Part shown: in pieces, positions 44,520 to 53,783 of the stretch | Layout of the letters: each line of letters begins with the position of its first letter | Numbering within the stretch: the stretch's first letter is position 1 | Assembly (NCBI RefSeq): GCF_001427905.1 | Contig: NZ_LMEF01000002.1 | Span: forward strand, 160,290-224,289 | DNA: 64,000 bases | Reading direction: 5' to 3' | DNA from: Flavobacterium sp. Root420 | GTDB lineage: Bacteria; Bacteroidota; Bacteroidia; Flavobacteriales; Flavobacteriaceae | The notes under the pieces: generated by a model | Told to the model about the DNA's origin: nothing | Database searches by the model: none | What the model saw: the letters and a program-made list of their open reading frames with translations, nothing else | Position numbers and translations under genes: made by a program

Positions 44520-44600
44520 AGGTTATTTTAGTGTTTTTGGGCACGGCTAAAATAGTATTTTTTATGATAAATTATCGAATTTCAATGTTAGAAATTGTAA

Positions 44601-44647
44601 CAAAAAAACTTCGATAATACCTTTTTTAAATTGGTACTATCGAAGTT
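44601..44647 (-). terminator. Terminator of the serine hydrolase/TPR gene
   Basis: AACTTCGATA (44607-44616) and TATCGAAGTT (44638-44647) pair and extend with GTACC/GGTAT. On the minus strand the stem is followed by a T run (complement of 44602-44608). Confidence 0.75.
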
Positions 44648-44667
44648 GCTTTGTAACTTTTTAAGAA

Positions 44668-46122
44668 TTATTTTTTTAAAATTTCTTGTAAAGCTTTTTT
44701 TCCACTTTCGTTCTTTGGATCCAGTTCAATAGATTTGGTGTAATTTGCAATAGCCAGATTTTTATCTCCATCGGCTAAATAAGCTTCGCCAAGACTATCA
44801 TATACATTTCCGGATTTCGGAAAATTTTCAACATTAATTTTAAAAGCTTCAATGGCTTCTTTCTTTTTGCCGCTTTGTAATAATTGATACCCAACACTAT
44901 TCATGTCGCCTTCTTTAATGCGATAAGTTGGATCCTTTTTTAATTTTTTATAAAGCTCCGTACCAGCAATTGCACCTTTTTCTGAATAAACATCTAAAAG
45001 TTCAAGTGCCATCGATTTTTTAGGTTCATTATAAGGCTGATTGTATAAAATAGCTCTGATTCCCTCATTCATTTCACCTAAAATTGTTCCGCCAGTGTTA
45101 TTTAATAAGACTACTAAGTTTTTATCTGCTGGAATTCTCGAAATAACAGTGTTAAATCCGTTGATGCCTCCTCCGTGTTCAATAATTTTCAATTTAGCTT
45201 TGTCTCCGTTTCGAGCTTCTTCTAAGAACCAGCCATATCCGTAAGAATCATCACCACCTGTACTAATATAAGGCTTAAACAACGATTCCATAGATTTAGC
45301 TGAAAGCAATTTATTGGTATAAAGCGCCTGGTCCCATAAATACAAATCTTCTACAGTAGAATATAATGATCCTGCAGCATAAGGAATACTCATATCTAAA
45401 TAAGCAGAATTGACGATTTTCTTGCCTTGTTTTTCATATCCGGCAGCTCTGTTTTTTAGAATAACATCACTGTGATCGTATCCTGTATTGGTCATTTTTA
45501 AAGGTGTAAGAATTACTTCCTGCAAATATTGCTCATAGGTTTTGCCTGAAACTTTTTCAATGATATAACCCAATAAAAAATATCCGGAGTTACTATAGGT
45601 GAATTTTTCACCCGGTGTAAATTCAAGCGGTAAACTTGAAAATGTTTTTACAAATTCTTCTGGTGAATAGGGATTTCTACTTTTTTCTTTAAAGAAATTG
45701 GGGGCCGAAGTATAATTCGGTATTCCGGAAGTATGCGTTAGTAAATGATGAATCGTTATTTTATCGCCGTTTGCTTTTGGGTAATCCGGTAAATAAGTAG
45801 TTATCGGAACATCAAGTTTTAGTTTTCCGTCTTCAGCCAGTTTAACAAGTAAGAAAGCGGTAAATTGTTTACTGATTGAACCCAATCTGAATTTTGTGTC
45901 GGGTTGGTTCGGAATATTCCATTCAATATTGGCAGAACCATATCCCTTCTTGAAAATAACTTTTCCGTTTTCTGATACAAGTGCAGATCCGTTAAATTGT
46001 CCGTACTCATTATATTTGCTTAAGAGCTGGTCAATTTTTTTTGCTTTGTCTTGTGCGGCAACATGAAGGGTAAACAGTTGTGCCAAAATGCAAACTGCAA
46101 ATAGTTTGATTGATTTGTTCAT
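44668..46122 (-). CDS. Beta-lactamase-family serine hydrolase with C-terminal TPR
   Basis: A 484-residue secreted protein with a signal peptide (MNKSIKLFAVCILAQLFTLHVAAQ). The class C/DD-peptidase-like domain has the SxxK motif at Ser82-Lys85 (GSISKQF), YSN near residue 177 (FTYSNSGYFLLG) and a HGG-type third motif (IIEHGGGINGFNTV). About 110 C-terminal residues form tetratricopeptide helices (NVYDSLGEAYLADGDKNLAIANYTKSIELDP). Likely roles are peptidase, esterase or cell-wall related. Beta-lactam hydrolysis is not implied, as many such proteins are esterases. Confidence 0.88.
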   Translation of the reverse strand: MNKSIKLFAVCILAQLFTLHVAAQDKAKKIDQLLSKYNEYGQFNGSALVSENGKVIFKKGYGSANIEWNIPNQPDTKFRLGSISKQFTAFLLVKLAEDGKLKLDVPITTYLPDYPKANGDKITIHHLLTHTSGIPNYTSAPNFFKEKSRNPYSPEEFVKTFSSLPLEFTPGEKFTYSNSGYFLLGYIIEKVSGKTYEQYLQEVILTPLKMTNTGYDHSDVILKNRAAGYEKQGKKIVNSAYLDMSIPYAAGSLYSTVEDLYLWDQALYTNKLLSAKSMESLFKPYISTGGDDSYGYGWFLEEARNGDKAKLKIIEHGGGINGFNTVISRIPADKNLVVLLNNTGGTILGEMNEGIRAILYNQPYNEPKKSMALELLDVYSEKGAIAGTELYKKLKKDPTYRIKEGDMNSVGYQLLQSGKKKEAIEAFKINVENFPKSGNVYDSLGEAYLADGDKNLAIANYTKSIELDPKNESGKKALQEILKK

Positions 46123-46333
46123 GGTGATTATTGATTAAGATTAATGATCCGTTGTTTGATTTTTTGATTGATGATTGAAACTGTTTAATCATCTGAAATT
46201 TAATTTGTTATACGAATGTACAAATTAAAACGATGATGATGTTTGCGTTTGATTCTTGTTAGACGATTCAAATACGATTTGGTTTCACTAGCAATCAACT
46301 TTTTTGTGTTTTTTATTAAAAGTAATAAAATGA

Positions 46334-46364
46334 CATAAAAAAAGAGCTATTTTTTAATAGCTCT
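46334..46364 (-). terminator. Terminator overlapping the end of the NTF2-like gene
   Basis: AGAGCTATT (46343-46351) pairs with AATAGCTCT (46356-46364), and the minus-strand T run follows. The stem includes the stop codon at 46347-46349. Confidence 0.7.
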
Positions 46365-46847
46365 ATGTTCATAACTAACAATTCTTTTTAGTATCCAATT
46401 ATTATCTTTTCGTTCCCAAATATGAACAAATTTTCCGGTTCCTGAGGGTTTTCCATCAACATAGAAAGTGTGTTCGCCTATTTGCACAGCTCCAAAATCG
46501 CCTAATTTATCAATGGTACAGGAATTTAATTTTCTGGTCAGTTTCTCAGATCTTCCACATTTATCGAGTAATGATTTTATTTCATTTCCTTTTGAGGTGT
46601 TTAATCCGGAACGATCGTCGTAAAATTCGATATCATCAGCTATTATTTTTTTAAAAAGTGCAGCATCACATTGATTGAAAGAAACATCAAATAACAAACT
46701 GTCCATCTTCATAATTTCTGTTTTTAAAACATCCATTTTTAAAACTTCACTGTTGGTCTGCGCTTTCACCTCCCTGCTTAAAAAAAGCATAAAAAGAACT
46801 AATACATTCATCATAGGTTCCATAGTTTTGATTTTCTTGCGATTCAT
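46347..46847 (-). CDS. Secreted NTF2-like (DUF4440) protein, paralogue of the adjacent fusion's N-terminal domain
   Basis: A 166-residue protein. Starts are possible at 46847 or a few codons inside; a hydrophobic signal-like stretch (MMNVLVLFMLFLSREVKA) follows. The NTF2-like domain is strikingly parallel to the N-terminal domain of the upstream gene: MDSLLFDVSFNQCDAALF versus KDSLLFNVGFNTCDITQF, then DIEFYDDRSG versus DFEFYHDKDS, and VHIWERKDNNWILKRIVSYEH versus THVWLLQNGVWKLRRSFSYDH (in shorter pieces). Its ATG overlaps the upstream stop (TAATG), so the two are coupled. The function is unknown. Confidence 0.78.
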   Translation of the reverse strand: MNRKKIKTMEPMMNVLVLFMLFLSREVKAQTNSEVLKMDVLKTEIMKMDSLLFDVSFNQCDAALFKKIIADDIEFYDDRSGLNTSKGNEIKSLLDKCGRSEKLTRKLNSCTIDKLGDFGAVQIGEHTFYVDGKPSGTGKFVHIWERKDNNWILKRIVSYEHRAIKK

Positions 46848-48379
46848 TATTTCGTTTCGATATCAATCAGTTTCTGTCCATTTTCTCCAAGATAATTCAA
46901 AAGAAGCTTTTCATAAACTTTGTAGCCATCGTCAACATTGGTGAAAATTATAAGGCCTTGTTTTGTTTTTGGAAGAAGAAAAAAAAGAGTTTGCACACCC
47001 TGATCTGCACCACTGTGCGACAAAGCATAATTATCATTTCGTAAATCATAGATTTCAAAACCCAAACCGAAGTATTTATCTTTTTTCTTTTGAGCAACCT
47101 GATGCGAACTCATTTCCTCAAAAACCTTTTTACTCAAACCATCTCCGTTCATTACGCTGCACAAAAAAGTGCCGTAATCCTGAATGGTAGTTAATAAGTC
47201 ATCAGCAGCATTTGCGACTTTGTTTTTAACAGGTTCATATGCATTTCCTTTATTGTCGTAATTAATGGCATATCTCGAAACATCGGTTATATCATTCCAG
47301 ATGAATTTAGTATCATTCATTTTTAGCGGTTTAAAAATTAATTCATCCGCAAGTTGATCTAATGTTTTATGGAATTTCTTTTCAAGAGCTTTTCGTAAAT
47401 ATTCCATTCCTTCACCTGAATAGGAATATTGAGTTCCGGGTTTAAATTTGAAATCTAATTTTTTGGACTCGTTCATATATCTCCAGTTCGGGAAACCGGT
47501 TTGATGACTCAACACAATTCTTGTAGTAAGTAATTTATGATTCGGATCATTGGCAACATCCGGATCGATCCAATAGTTGTATAAAGGTTCGTCTAAATTC
47601 CATTTTCCCTGGCTTACCAATTTCAACGCCACTATTGCGGTTACGGGTTTGGTTAATGAGGCGACATTCCAAATGGTGTTGTATGGTGCCGAAACACCTT
47701 TTTTGAGTTCGCCAAATACCTTTATTTCTTGTAATTTTCCATTGTTAATGACGCCAATTCCGAGAGTTGGAACATTATTTTGTTTTAGCCATTTTTCGAT
47801 TTCTTTGTCATTATCAAAAATGCCTGATTTTGTTCCGGCTGTGCTGGTTGTTTGGTGATCATAACTAAACGATCTTCTTAGTTTCCAAACGCCATTTTGT
47901 AATAGCCAAACGTGGGTAAATTTAGCTGTACTTCCAAAATGTTCTTTTGCGTCTGCAAGTGATTCATTTTTACCGACTGATTTTTCATAAAATTGATGAA
48001 TACCCATTTGTATTGCGCCGTATAAAACACCTTTTTTATATAACGGATAAACTTCGGTGCTATTCGGAACCAAATATCTTCTGGATTTATAAGTGTCTGG
48101 AGAACCACACAGACCTTTTTTAAGATTACGGAGAAATTGAGCCTTATCAGAAATACTGTCTTTATCGTGATAAAATTCGAAATCCTCAGTATATAAGTTT
48201 TCAAATTGGGTTATGTCGCAAGTATTAAAACCAACATTAAATAGTAGGCTGTCTTTTGACATAATGGTTTTGTATAAGGCCGAGTTTTTTTCTTCCTGAG
48301 AAAATCCAAAATGGATTTGGAAGAACAGAATTCCAATTAAAATGGTTTTTAAATGGAAAAATGATGGATTGATTTTCAT
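46847..48379 (-). CDS. Fusion of NTF2-like (DUF4440) and beta-lactamase-family serine hydrolase
   Basis: A 510-residue secreted protein from the ATG at 48379 (MKINPSFFHLKTILIGILF); an earlier ATG at 48433 would put a polar stretch before the signal peptide. Residues about 35-165 are NTF2-like and about 180-510 are a serine hydrolase. It has SxxK in NVASLTKPVTAI, YSYSGEGM in place of the usual YxN, and HSG in YALSHSGADQGVQ. The altered second motif is more like esterase members. It is coupled to the stand-alone NTF2-like paralogue downstream. Confidence 0.85.
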   Translation of the reverse strand: MKINPSFFHLKTILIGILFFQIHFGFSQEEKNSALYKTIMSKDSLLFNVGFNTCDITQFENLYTEDFEFYHDKDSISDKAQFLRNLKKGLCGSPDTYKSRRYLVPNSTEVYPLYKKGVLYGAIQMGIHQFYEKSVGKNESLADAKEHFGSTAKFTHVWLLQNGVWKLRRSFSYDHQTTSTAGTKSGIFDNDKEIEKWLKQNNVPTLGIGVINNGKLQEIKVFGELKKGVSAPYNTIWNVASLTKPVTAIVALKLVSQGKWNLDEPLYNYWIDPDVANDPNHKLLTTRIVLSHQTGFPNWRYMNESKKLDFKFKPGTQYSYSGEGMEYLRKALEKKFHKTLDQLADELIFKPLKMNDTKFIWNDITDVSRYAINYDNKGNAYEPVKNKVANAADDLLTTIQDYGTFLCSVMNGDGLSKKVFEEMSSHQVAQKKKDKYFGLGFEIYDLRNDNYALSHSGADQGVQTLFFLLPKTKQGLIIFTNVDDGYKVYEKLLLNYLGENGQKLIDIETK

Positions 48380-48453
48380 TTGTGATTTATTATTGATTGA
48401 TGATTGCAAAATTAAATCAATGAACGACCACAAAATTGTATAAATGCGAAATC

Positions 48454-49260
48454 TTATCTTTTTTTGGAAAGAAAATACGAACCCGAATTGAACATTTTTG
48501 GAGTTGTTTTCATCACATCTTTGAATTGTTTTATAAAATGTGACTGATCAAAATATTGATTGTAAAGTGCAACATCGGTTAGTTTTAGTTTTTCTAAACC
48601 AGAATTCACCATTTGGTCGACCGATTTTCTAAATTTCAGAATCTGAATGTATTTTTTAATCGTAAGTCCGGTTGCCGATTTAAATTTGATTTGAAGCATT
48701 CGTTGAGAAACATTTAGAACTTTTCCAATTTCCGAAACTGAAATCTCTTCATGGCGAAGTTTGATAGTTTCACAGATTTTTTCAATTGTGTTTTTTGAAG
48801 AATTAATCGAATCTAATTCTTCAAAGTAAGTATTGATTCTATTTAATAAAAGAAAGATATCGTTGTTTAAAACAGAATCATTTTCGGTTACAAAAGGCAA
48901 ATCAGATTGATCAATTTTGATAATAGAATCGACAAAATTATTCAAGTCATAATTCGGAAAAAATGAAAGTGTCCAGGCGTGTAGTTGAATAATCGTAACT
49001 TTAGTTTTGGGTTGAATATTAACCAAAACTTTATTGGTCATTTGCGAACAAAAGTAAAAACCTTCGTTCATAATATATTTGTTTTTGCTTGTGTGAACTT
49101 CTATTGCATTTCCGCTCACAATAGCGATATTAAAACAGCCATTTGGTAAAACCAATTTGTTTTCGATCAGGCTTTCGCCGATGCTGTTGTCAAGACACCA
49201 AATCTTATTCACGAACCTTTCGCAATTTTTGCTGACATAATGTTCTGAATAAAGGTTCAT
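48454..49260 (-). CDS. AraC family transcriptional regulator
   Basis: A 268-residue protein. The C-terminal 100 residues hold the double helix-turn-helix of AraC proteins: EISVSEIGKVLNVSQRMLQ, FKSATGLTIKKYIQI, then KLTDVALYNQYFDQSHF and the final FKDVMKTTPKMF. The N-terminal half (LPNGCFNIAIVSGNAIEV, and a cupin-like strand pattern) probably binds the effector. It precedes the serine hydrolase/NTF2 genes on the same strand with a 74-base gap, so it may regulate them, which is an inference. Confidence 0.9.
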   Translation of the reverse strand: MNLYSEHYVSKNCERFVNKIWCLDNSIGESLIENKLVLPNGCFNIAIVSGNAIEVHTSKNKYIMNEGFYFCSQMTNKVLVNIQPKTKVTIIQLHAWTLSFFPNYDLNNFVDSIIKIDQSDLPFVTENDSVLNNDIFLLLNRINTYFEELDSINSSKNTIEKICETIKLRHEEISVSEIGKVLNVSQRMLQIKFKSATGLTIKKYIQILKFRKSVDQMVNSGLEKLKLTDVALYNQYFDQSHFIKQFKDVMKTTPKMFNSGSYFLSKKR

Positions 49261-49357
49261 TTATTGTATTATGTTAGAGAGTTTTTTCTGGTTTTTAAAT
49301 TGAAATTTCTACGCTAAATTACCATTTTTTACATTACAATAACAGAACGCATTTTTT

Positions 49358-49951
49358 CTAGTTAAACTCCGAAAAATATTCTCGTTTAGTAGCTTCCCAT
49401 TCCTCTAAAATAATACTATAATAAACATCATCCTTACTCTTTCCTTCAGAATCGACATAATTATTTCTAAAGATACCTTCTTTAACGGCACCCAATTTTT
49501 CAATCGCTCTTTGTGATTTTTTGTTTTCCAAATCAGCACTAAATTGTATTCTTTTGAATTGAATATTTTCGAAACCGAAATTTAGTAATTCATACTTGCA
49601 GGCTTTGTTTAAACCTGTTCCCTGAAATGCTTTTCCGTACCAGGTCCAGCCAATTTCACATTTTTGACTTGCATGGTTAAGGTAGCCATATCGTGTACTT
49701 CCGGCAACTTTGTTGGTGGCTTTGTCAATAATTAAAAAGGGATAACAAATGCCGTCCTCTTTTTGTTTTAAGGTGTTTGTTATGTAGTTTTCGAAGTCAG
49801 TTTCAGTTCGCACATACATTCCCATATATTTCCAGATTTCATCATCAAAAATGATTTCTTTGAGTTCTTGGTTTCTTTCGTTTTCAAATGGGAGTAATAA
49901 AACGCGTTCGTTTTCTAAAATGATGTTTGATTGTAATAGTTCGCTATTCAT
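49358..49951 (-). CDS. GNAT family N-acetyltransferase (RimJ/RimL-like)
   Basis: A 197-residue protein from the ATG at 49951 (MNSELLQSNIILENERVLL). An earlier in-frame start would run into a dispersed repeat and is rejected. Features are the GNAT strand order, a KVAGSTRYGYLNHASQKCEIGWTW segment (shown in part), the CoA-loop region GTGLNKACKYELL and IQFKRIQFSADLENKKSQRAIEKLGAVKEG, typical of protein or amino-acid N-acetyltransferases. The substrate is unknown. Confidence 0.83.
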   Translation of the reverse strand: MNSELLQSNIILENERVLLLPFENERNQELKEIIFDDEIWKYMGMYVRTETDFENYITNTLKQKEDGICYPFLIIDKATNKVAGSTRYGYLNHASQKCEIGWTWYGKAFQGTGLNKACKYELLNFGFENIQFKRIQFSADLENKKSQRAIEKLGAVKEGIFRNNYVDSEGKSKDDVYYSIILEEWEATKREYFSEFN

Positions 49952-49960
49952 TGGTTTCTG

Positions 49961-50105
49961 TTTTGCCACGAAGACATAAAGACGCAAAGTTTTTTTCTCG
50001 CAGATTTGGCAGATCTGGCAGATTTTTTTTAAATCATTTTAATCCTTTAATCTGTGGTTAAAAAAACTTTGCGCTTTTGCGCCTTTGCGAGATTATTTCT
50101 TCAAC
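49961..50105. repeat. Dispersed repeat cluster (GCCACGAAGACATAAAGACGCAAAG)-type
   Basis: Left arm GCAAAGTTTTTTT (49984-49996) is complementary to AAAAAAACTTTGC (50060-50072). Between them lie CAGATTTGGCAGATCTGGCAG and AATCTGTGG wording shared with 1902-1970. It occupies the first part of the 400-base gap between the GNAT gene and kmo. Confidence 0.5.
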
Positions 50106-50170
50106 GAAAATAGTTCTTTTCAGATTCCTAATAAATTTATAAAAACGAGATTTTGTTATGAAAACGGGTC

Positions 50171-50262
50171 TTGCATGAGGGATAGAGGCGGTATCCTTTT
50201 ATGGAGAGAAGCGGAATAAAAGATATAGCCGAAAGCCCGACCCGCTTTTTTCGGCGGGTCAT
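50171..50262. repeat. Dispersed element with GACCCGC hairpin
   Basis: Contains GATAGAGGCGGTATCCTTTT and GCGGAATAAAAGATATAGCC, and ends in a hairpin GACCCGC/GCGGGTC (50239-50245 with 50254-50260). On the opposite strand its vocabulary (GCTATATC, CCGC, AAAAGGAT) resembles the AGGAGCTAT element at 14572 and 63727. Confidence 0.5.
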
Positions 50263-50351
50263 GCCCATATAAATCATAAATATTTCCTTTATTTTTAAGC
50301 TCTTGTAGAATTATTACCTATTTTTACGATCTTATATTTAGATTTTTCTTG

Positions 50352-51695
50352 ATGCAAACTTCACTAAAAATTGCCGTTGTAGGTTCTGGATTGGTAGGAT
50401 CGCTATTGGCAATTTACCTTAAAAAAGCAGGTCACACCGTTCATGTTTATGATCGTAGTCCTGATATTCGCAAAATTAATTTCTCGGGTCGTTCTATAAA
50501 TCTGGCAATGTCTAACCGGGGATGGAGAGCGCTTGATGGTGTTGGCGTTGGCGATGCGGTTCGTGAAATCGCGATTCCGATGGACAAACGTGCGATTCAT
50601 TTGGTGGATAAACTCAATTTTCAGAATTACGGGCAGGAAGGCGAATCGATTTATTCGATTTCAAGAGGAACTTTGAACCGAAAAATGATTGATCTTGCGG
50701 AACAAGCGGGAGCAGAGTTTTATTTTGAAGAAAAAATCTGGGATGTAACGCTGAGCGATGCGACTTTGCATATTGGCGAAACCGAAAGAGGGGAGTGGGA
50801 AGAGAAAAAATACGATATGGTTTTTGGTGCCGATGGTGCTTTTTCGAGAATTCGACACAGAATGCAACGCCAGAGTATGTTCAATTATTCGCAGGAATTT
50901 TTGAATATGGGTTACAAAGAATTGAATATTCCGGCCAATGCCGACGGAACTCACAAACTGGATAAAAACTCGTTTCATATCTGGCCTCGCGGTAAATACA
51001 TGTTGATTGCGCTTCCTAATTTAGATGGAAGTTTTACGTGTACTTTATTTATGCCTTTTGAGGGTGAAAATTCGTTTGAATCCCTAACAGACCGAAAAAT
51101 GGTCGAAGATTTCTTTGAGAAAAACTTCCCGGACTCGATTGAAGTGATTCCGAAGCTGGCAGAGGATTTCTTTAAGAATCCAACAAGTACTTTGGTTACG
51201 ATGAAATGTTTTCCGTGGACTTATGAAGATAAAATTGCTTTAATTGGAGATGCCTGTCATGCCATTGTTCCGTTTTACGGACAAGGAATGAATGCCGGTT
51301 TTGAAGACATTACGGTTCTGAATGAAATGATTGAAAAATACGGAAACGACTGGAAAAAGATTTTCTCTGAATATCAAATTTCGCGCAAACCAAATGCCGA
51401 TGCCATTGCAGAACTATCATATCGCAATTTCATGGAAATGAGTACCAAAACTGCCGATGAAAAATTCTTATTACAAAAGAAAATTGAAAAAGCATTTTCA
51501 GATAAATACCCAGATAAATGGATTCCATTGTACAGTCGTGTAACTTTTAGCGACCGTCCCTATGCCGAAGCTTTGGCAATTGGAGATTTCCAAAACGAAA
51601 TCATGGAAGAGATTCTAAAACTCAATAATATTGAAAATATTTGGAACACCCCGGAAGTAGAAAATAAGATTCTGGAGTTGTTGCAAAACGCATAA
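50352..51695 (+). CDS. kmo: Kynurenine 3-monooxygenase
   Basis: FAD-dependent hydroxylase converting kynurenine to 3-hydroxykynurenine with NADPH and O2. It has 447 residues from the ATG at 50352; the TTG just before it is not needed. The N-terminal FAD motif VVGSGLVGSLLAIYLKKAG is at residues 9-27, GADGAFSRIRHRMQ near 157-170 and the second FAD motif GDACHAIVPFYGQGMNAGFED near 300-320. This last motif in the form FYGQGMNAGFED is characteristic of KMO. It pairs in pathway with kynU at 35956. Confidence 0.93.
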   Translation: MQTSLKIAVVGSGLVGSLLAIYLKKAGHTVHVYDRSPDIRKINFSGRSINLAMSNRGWRALDGVGVGDAVREIAIPMDKRAIHLVDKLNFQNYGQEGESIYSISRGTLNRKMIDLAEQAGAEFYFEEKIWDVTLSDATLHIGETERGEWEEKKYDMVFGADGAFSRIRHRMQRQSMFNYSQEFLNMGYKELNIPANADGTHKLDKNSFHIWPRGKYMLIALPNLDGSFTCTLFMPFEGENSFESLTDRKMVEDFFEKNFPDSIEVIPKLAEDFFKNPTSTLVTMKCFPWTYEDKIALIGDACHAIVPFYGQGMNAGFEDITVLNEMIEKYGNDWKKIFSEYQISRKPNADAIAELSYRNFMEMSTKTADEKFLLQKKIEKAFSDKYPDKWIPLYSRVTFSDRPYAEALAIGDFQNEIMEEILKLNNIENIWNTPEVENKILELLQNA

Positions 51696-51703
51696 TTTTT
51701 TTT

Positions 51704-51881
51704 CACCATATAAGTGATATAAGTTTATTTTATATATGCAGTAAACCCGACAGGTTTTAAAAACCTGTCGGGTTTCTTGTAGAATCAATCTATTGCTTTA
51801 AAACACGTAATTTTTTACACCATATAAGTTCATTTAATCTAGATGCAAAGTTTTAAATGAACTTATATCACTTATATGGTG
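51704..51881. repeat. Nested palindromic island B
   Basis: Outer arms 51704-51730 and 51855-51881 (core CACCATATAAGTGATATAAG) pair with one mismatch in 27. Inside are the CCCGACAGG hairpin (51743-51775) and a shortened extra copy CACCATATAAGTTCATTT at 51818-51835. It has the same building blocks as island A and lies directly after kmo. Confidence 0.7.
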
Positions 51882-51886
51882 AGATT

Positions 51887-53404
51887 TTATTTTTTAAAGA
51901 TTTTTGATAGTACGCCAAAAACACCTCTTATAAAGGTAGCGCTCGTTACCACTTTCAAAACTGATTTCCCAACAACGCTGGCTGTACTAGGTTCAGATTT
52001 TGAAGATTTAGTTGGTGTTTGTTCTTCTTGCTCGGCTGCAGCTTGTGTAGCATCTTCGATTTTTTTGCATAACAATTCATAAGCACTTTCGCGATCAATT
52101 TCCTCGTTATATTTTTTAACCAGTTTTGATTTGTTGTTTATTTCGTCGATTTCTGATGAAGTCAGAATATCCATTCGGCTTTGTGGCGCACGCATCATGG
52201 TTGCAACAAGCGGGGTTGGAACTCCTTTTTCGTTTAGAGCCGTAACCAAAGCTTCTCCAATTCCCAGACTTGTCAATAATTCATCTGTTTTATAATAAGG
52301 AGAGGTTGGATAATTATCAGCTGTTTTTTTGATGGCCTGACGGTCGTTTGCTGTAAATGCTCTTAAAGCATGCTGAATCTTTAATCCTAATTGAGCCAAA
52401 ACTCCACTTGGAACATCCATTGGATTTTGAGTTACAAAATAAACCCCAATACCTTTAGAACGAATCAGTTTTACAATAGTTTCAATTTGTTCTAATAAAG
52501 CTTTACTGGCTTCATTGAAAATTAAATGTGCTTCATCAATAAAAATGACTAATTCAGGTTGTTCTGCATCTCCTTTTTCAGGCATTTTCTGGTAAATCTC
52601 AGCTAATAAACTCAACATAAAAGTAGAGAATAATTTAGGCTTGTCCTGAATATCCGTCAGGCGGATGATGTTTACGTATCCTTTTCCATTTTCGTCAATG
52701 CGCATTAAATCATCAATCTCAAACGACAATTCGCCAAAAAACAAATCAGCTCCTTGTTGTTCCAATTCAATGATTTTTCTCAAAATCGTTCCGGTTGTTG
52801 CCGTTGAGATTTTGCCATAACTCGCAGCGATTTCGTCTTTGCCTTCCTCAGTAATATAATTGATAATTTTTTTAATGTCTTTTAAATCTAATAGAGGCAT
52901 CTGATTATCATCGCAATATTTAAAAATGACAGCGACAACTCCAGCTTGCGTATCATTTAAATCCAAAATTCGGGAAAATAATACCGGACCAAATTCAGAA
53001 ACAGTTGCGCGCAGGCGAACTCCGTGTTGTTTTGATAATGACATTAATTCAACAGGAAATGAAGCTATATTATAAGGTATGTTTATTTTGGTGTGGCGCT
53101 CCGTTATAAAACCTTCTTCTTTTCCTTCTTTTGCAATACCACTAAAATCACCTTTTATATCCATCATCAAAACAGGAATTCCGGCATTTGATAATTGTTC
53201 TGAAAAAACCTGAATAGTTTTGGTTTTTCCTGTTCCGGTTGCTCCGGCAATCAGGCCGTGACGATTTAATGTTTTAAGAGGGATTTTTACATGAGCCTCA
53301 GCAATTGGCTCCCCATCCAGCATAGCGCCTCCCAAAATAATACTGTCGCCTTTCGAAAGATAGCCTGTATTAATATCCTGAATGAAATTATCTTTTTTAT
53401 TCAT
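51887..53404 (-). CDS. HerA-like (DUF853) helicase/ATPase
   Basis: A 505-residue P-loop ATPase of the HerA/FtsK superclass. The N-terminal HAS-barrel-like start (GYLSKGDSIILGGAMLDGEPIAEAHV) precedes Walker A GATGTGKTKTIQVF (about 56-69). Walker B LVIFIDEAHLIFNEA lies near 289-303, and VYFVTQNPMDVPSGVLAQLG carries the sensor Gln/Asn. No NurA nuclease gene is adjacent, so a role in end resection is uncertain; many DUF853 proteins are uncharacterised. The C-terminus (430-505) is Ala/Gln/Ser-rich and ends in basic residues. Confidence 0.85.
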   Translation of the reverse strand: MNKKDNFIQDINTGYLSKGDSIILGGAMLDGEPIAEAHVKIPLKTLNRHGLIAGATGTGKTKTIQVFSEQLSNAGIPVLMMDIKGDFSGIAKEGKEEGFITERHTKINIPYNIASFPVELMSLSKQHGVRLRATVSEFGPVLFSRILDLNDTQAGVVAVIFKYCDDNQMPLLDLKDIKKIINYITEEGKDEIAASYGKISTATTGTILRKIIELEQQGADLFFGELSFEIDDLMRIDENGKGYVNIIRLTDIQDKPKLFSTFMLSLLAEIYQKMPEKGDAEQPELVIFIDEAHLIFNEASKALLEQIETIVKLIRSKGIGVYFVTQNPMDVPSGVLAQLGLKIQHALRAFTANDRQAIKKTADNYPTSPYYKTDELLTSLGIGEALVTALNEKGVPTPLVATMMRAPQSRMDILTSSEIDEINNKSKLVKKYNEEIDRESAYELLCKKIEDATQAAAEQEEQTPTKSSKSEPSTASVVGKSVLKVVTSATFIRGVFGVLSKIFKK

Positions 53405-53783
53405 GTTTTATTTGTAATTTAGATGATTATAAGAGTAATGCTTAATTTTTTAAGAATTTCGATATATATATTTTAGTAGGAAAAAGCTATTTTTGATTAA
53501 AAATATGATAAAAAAAAATTTCGCAACTTTTTAAGAAGATATCAACGGAATCTTTGAATATTTACTAAAACGTTGTAATTTTCCCATATTTCGTCGTGTT
53601 TTTTGTTTTATCAAAAAAATAGAGTTGGCAATTTAATGAGATATTTTTTAAATTGACGTTAAATTTCCTTCAATAAAATTAAAAAAAGTTTTTTTATTTA
53701 AACTAAACGTATAAATTTGCTCCTCTACAAGTTAAATATAACTAAAAAATAAAAATTATTTAAAACTATTAAAATTAAAAAAA
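53405..53783. promoter_or_regulatory. A/T-rich divergent region with exbB -7 element at 53712-53719
   Basis: A 379-base gap between the HerA-like and exbB genes with no gene. TAAATTTG at 53712-53719 is a good -7 match, with TTTTTTATTTA near 53691-53700 as a poor -33. The long A-rich leader after it is typical of highly translated Bacteroidota genes. Confidence 0.45.

Noticed and set aside
44668..48379. Beta-lactam resistance genes
   Set aside because: SxxK serine hydrolases with TPR or NTF2 domains are more often peptidases or esterases; nothing shows beta-lactamase activity.
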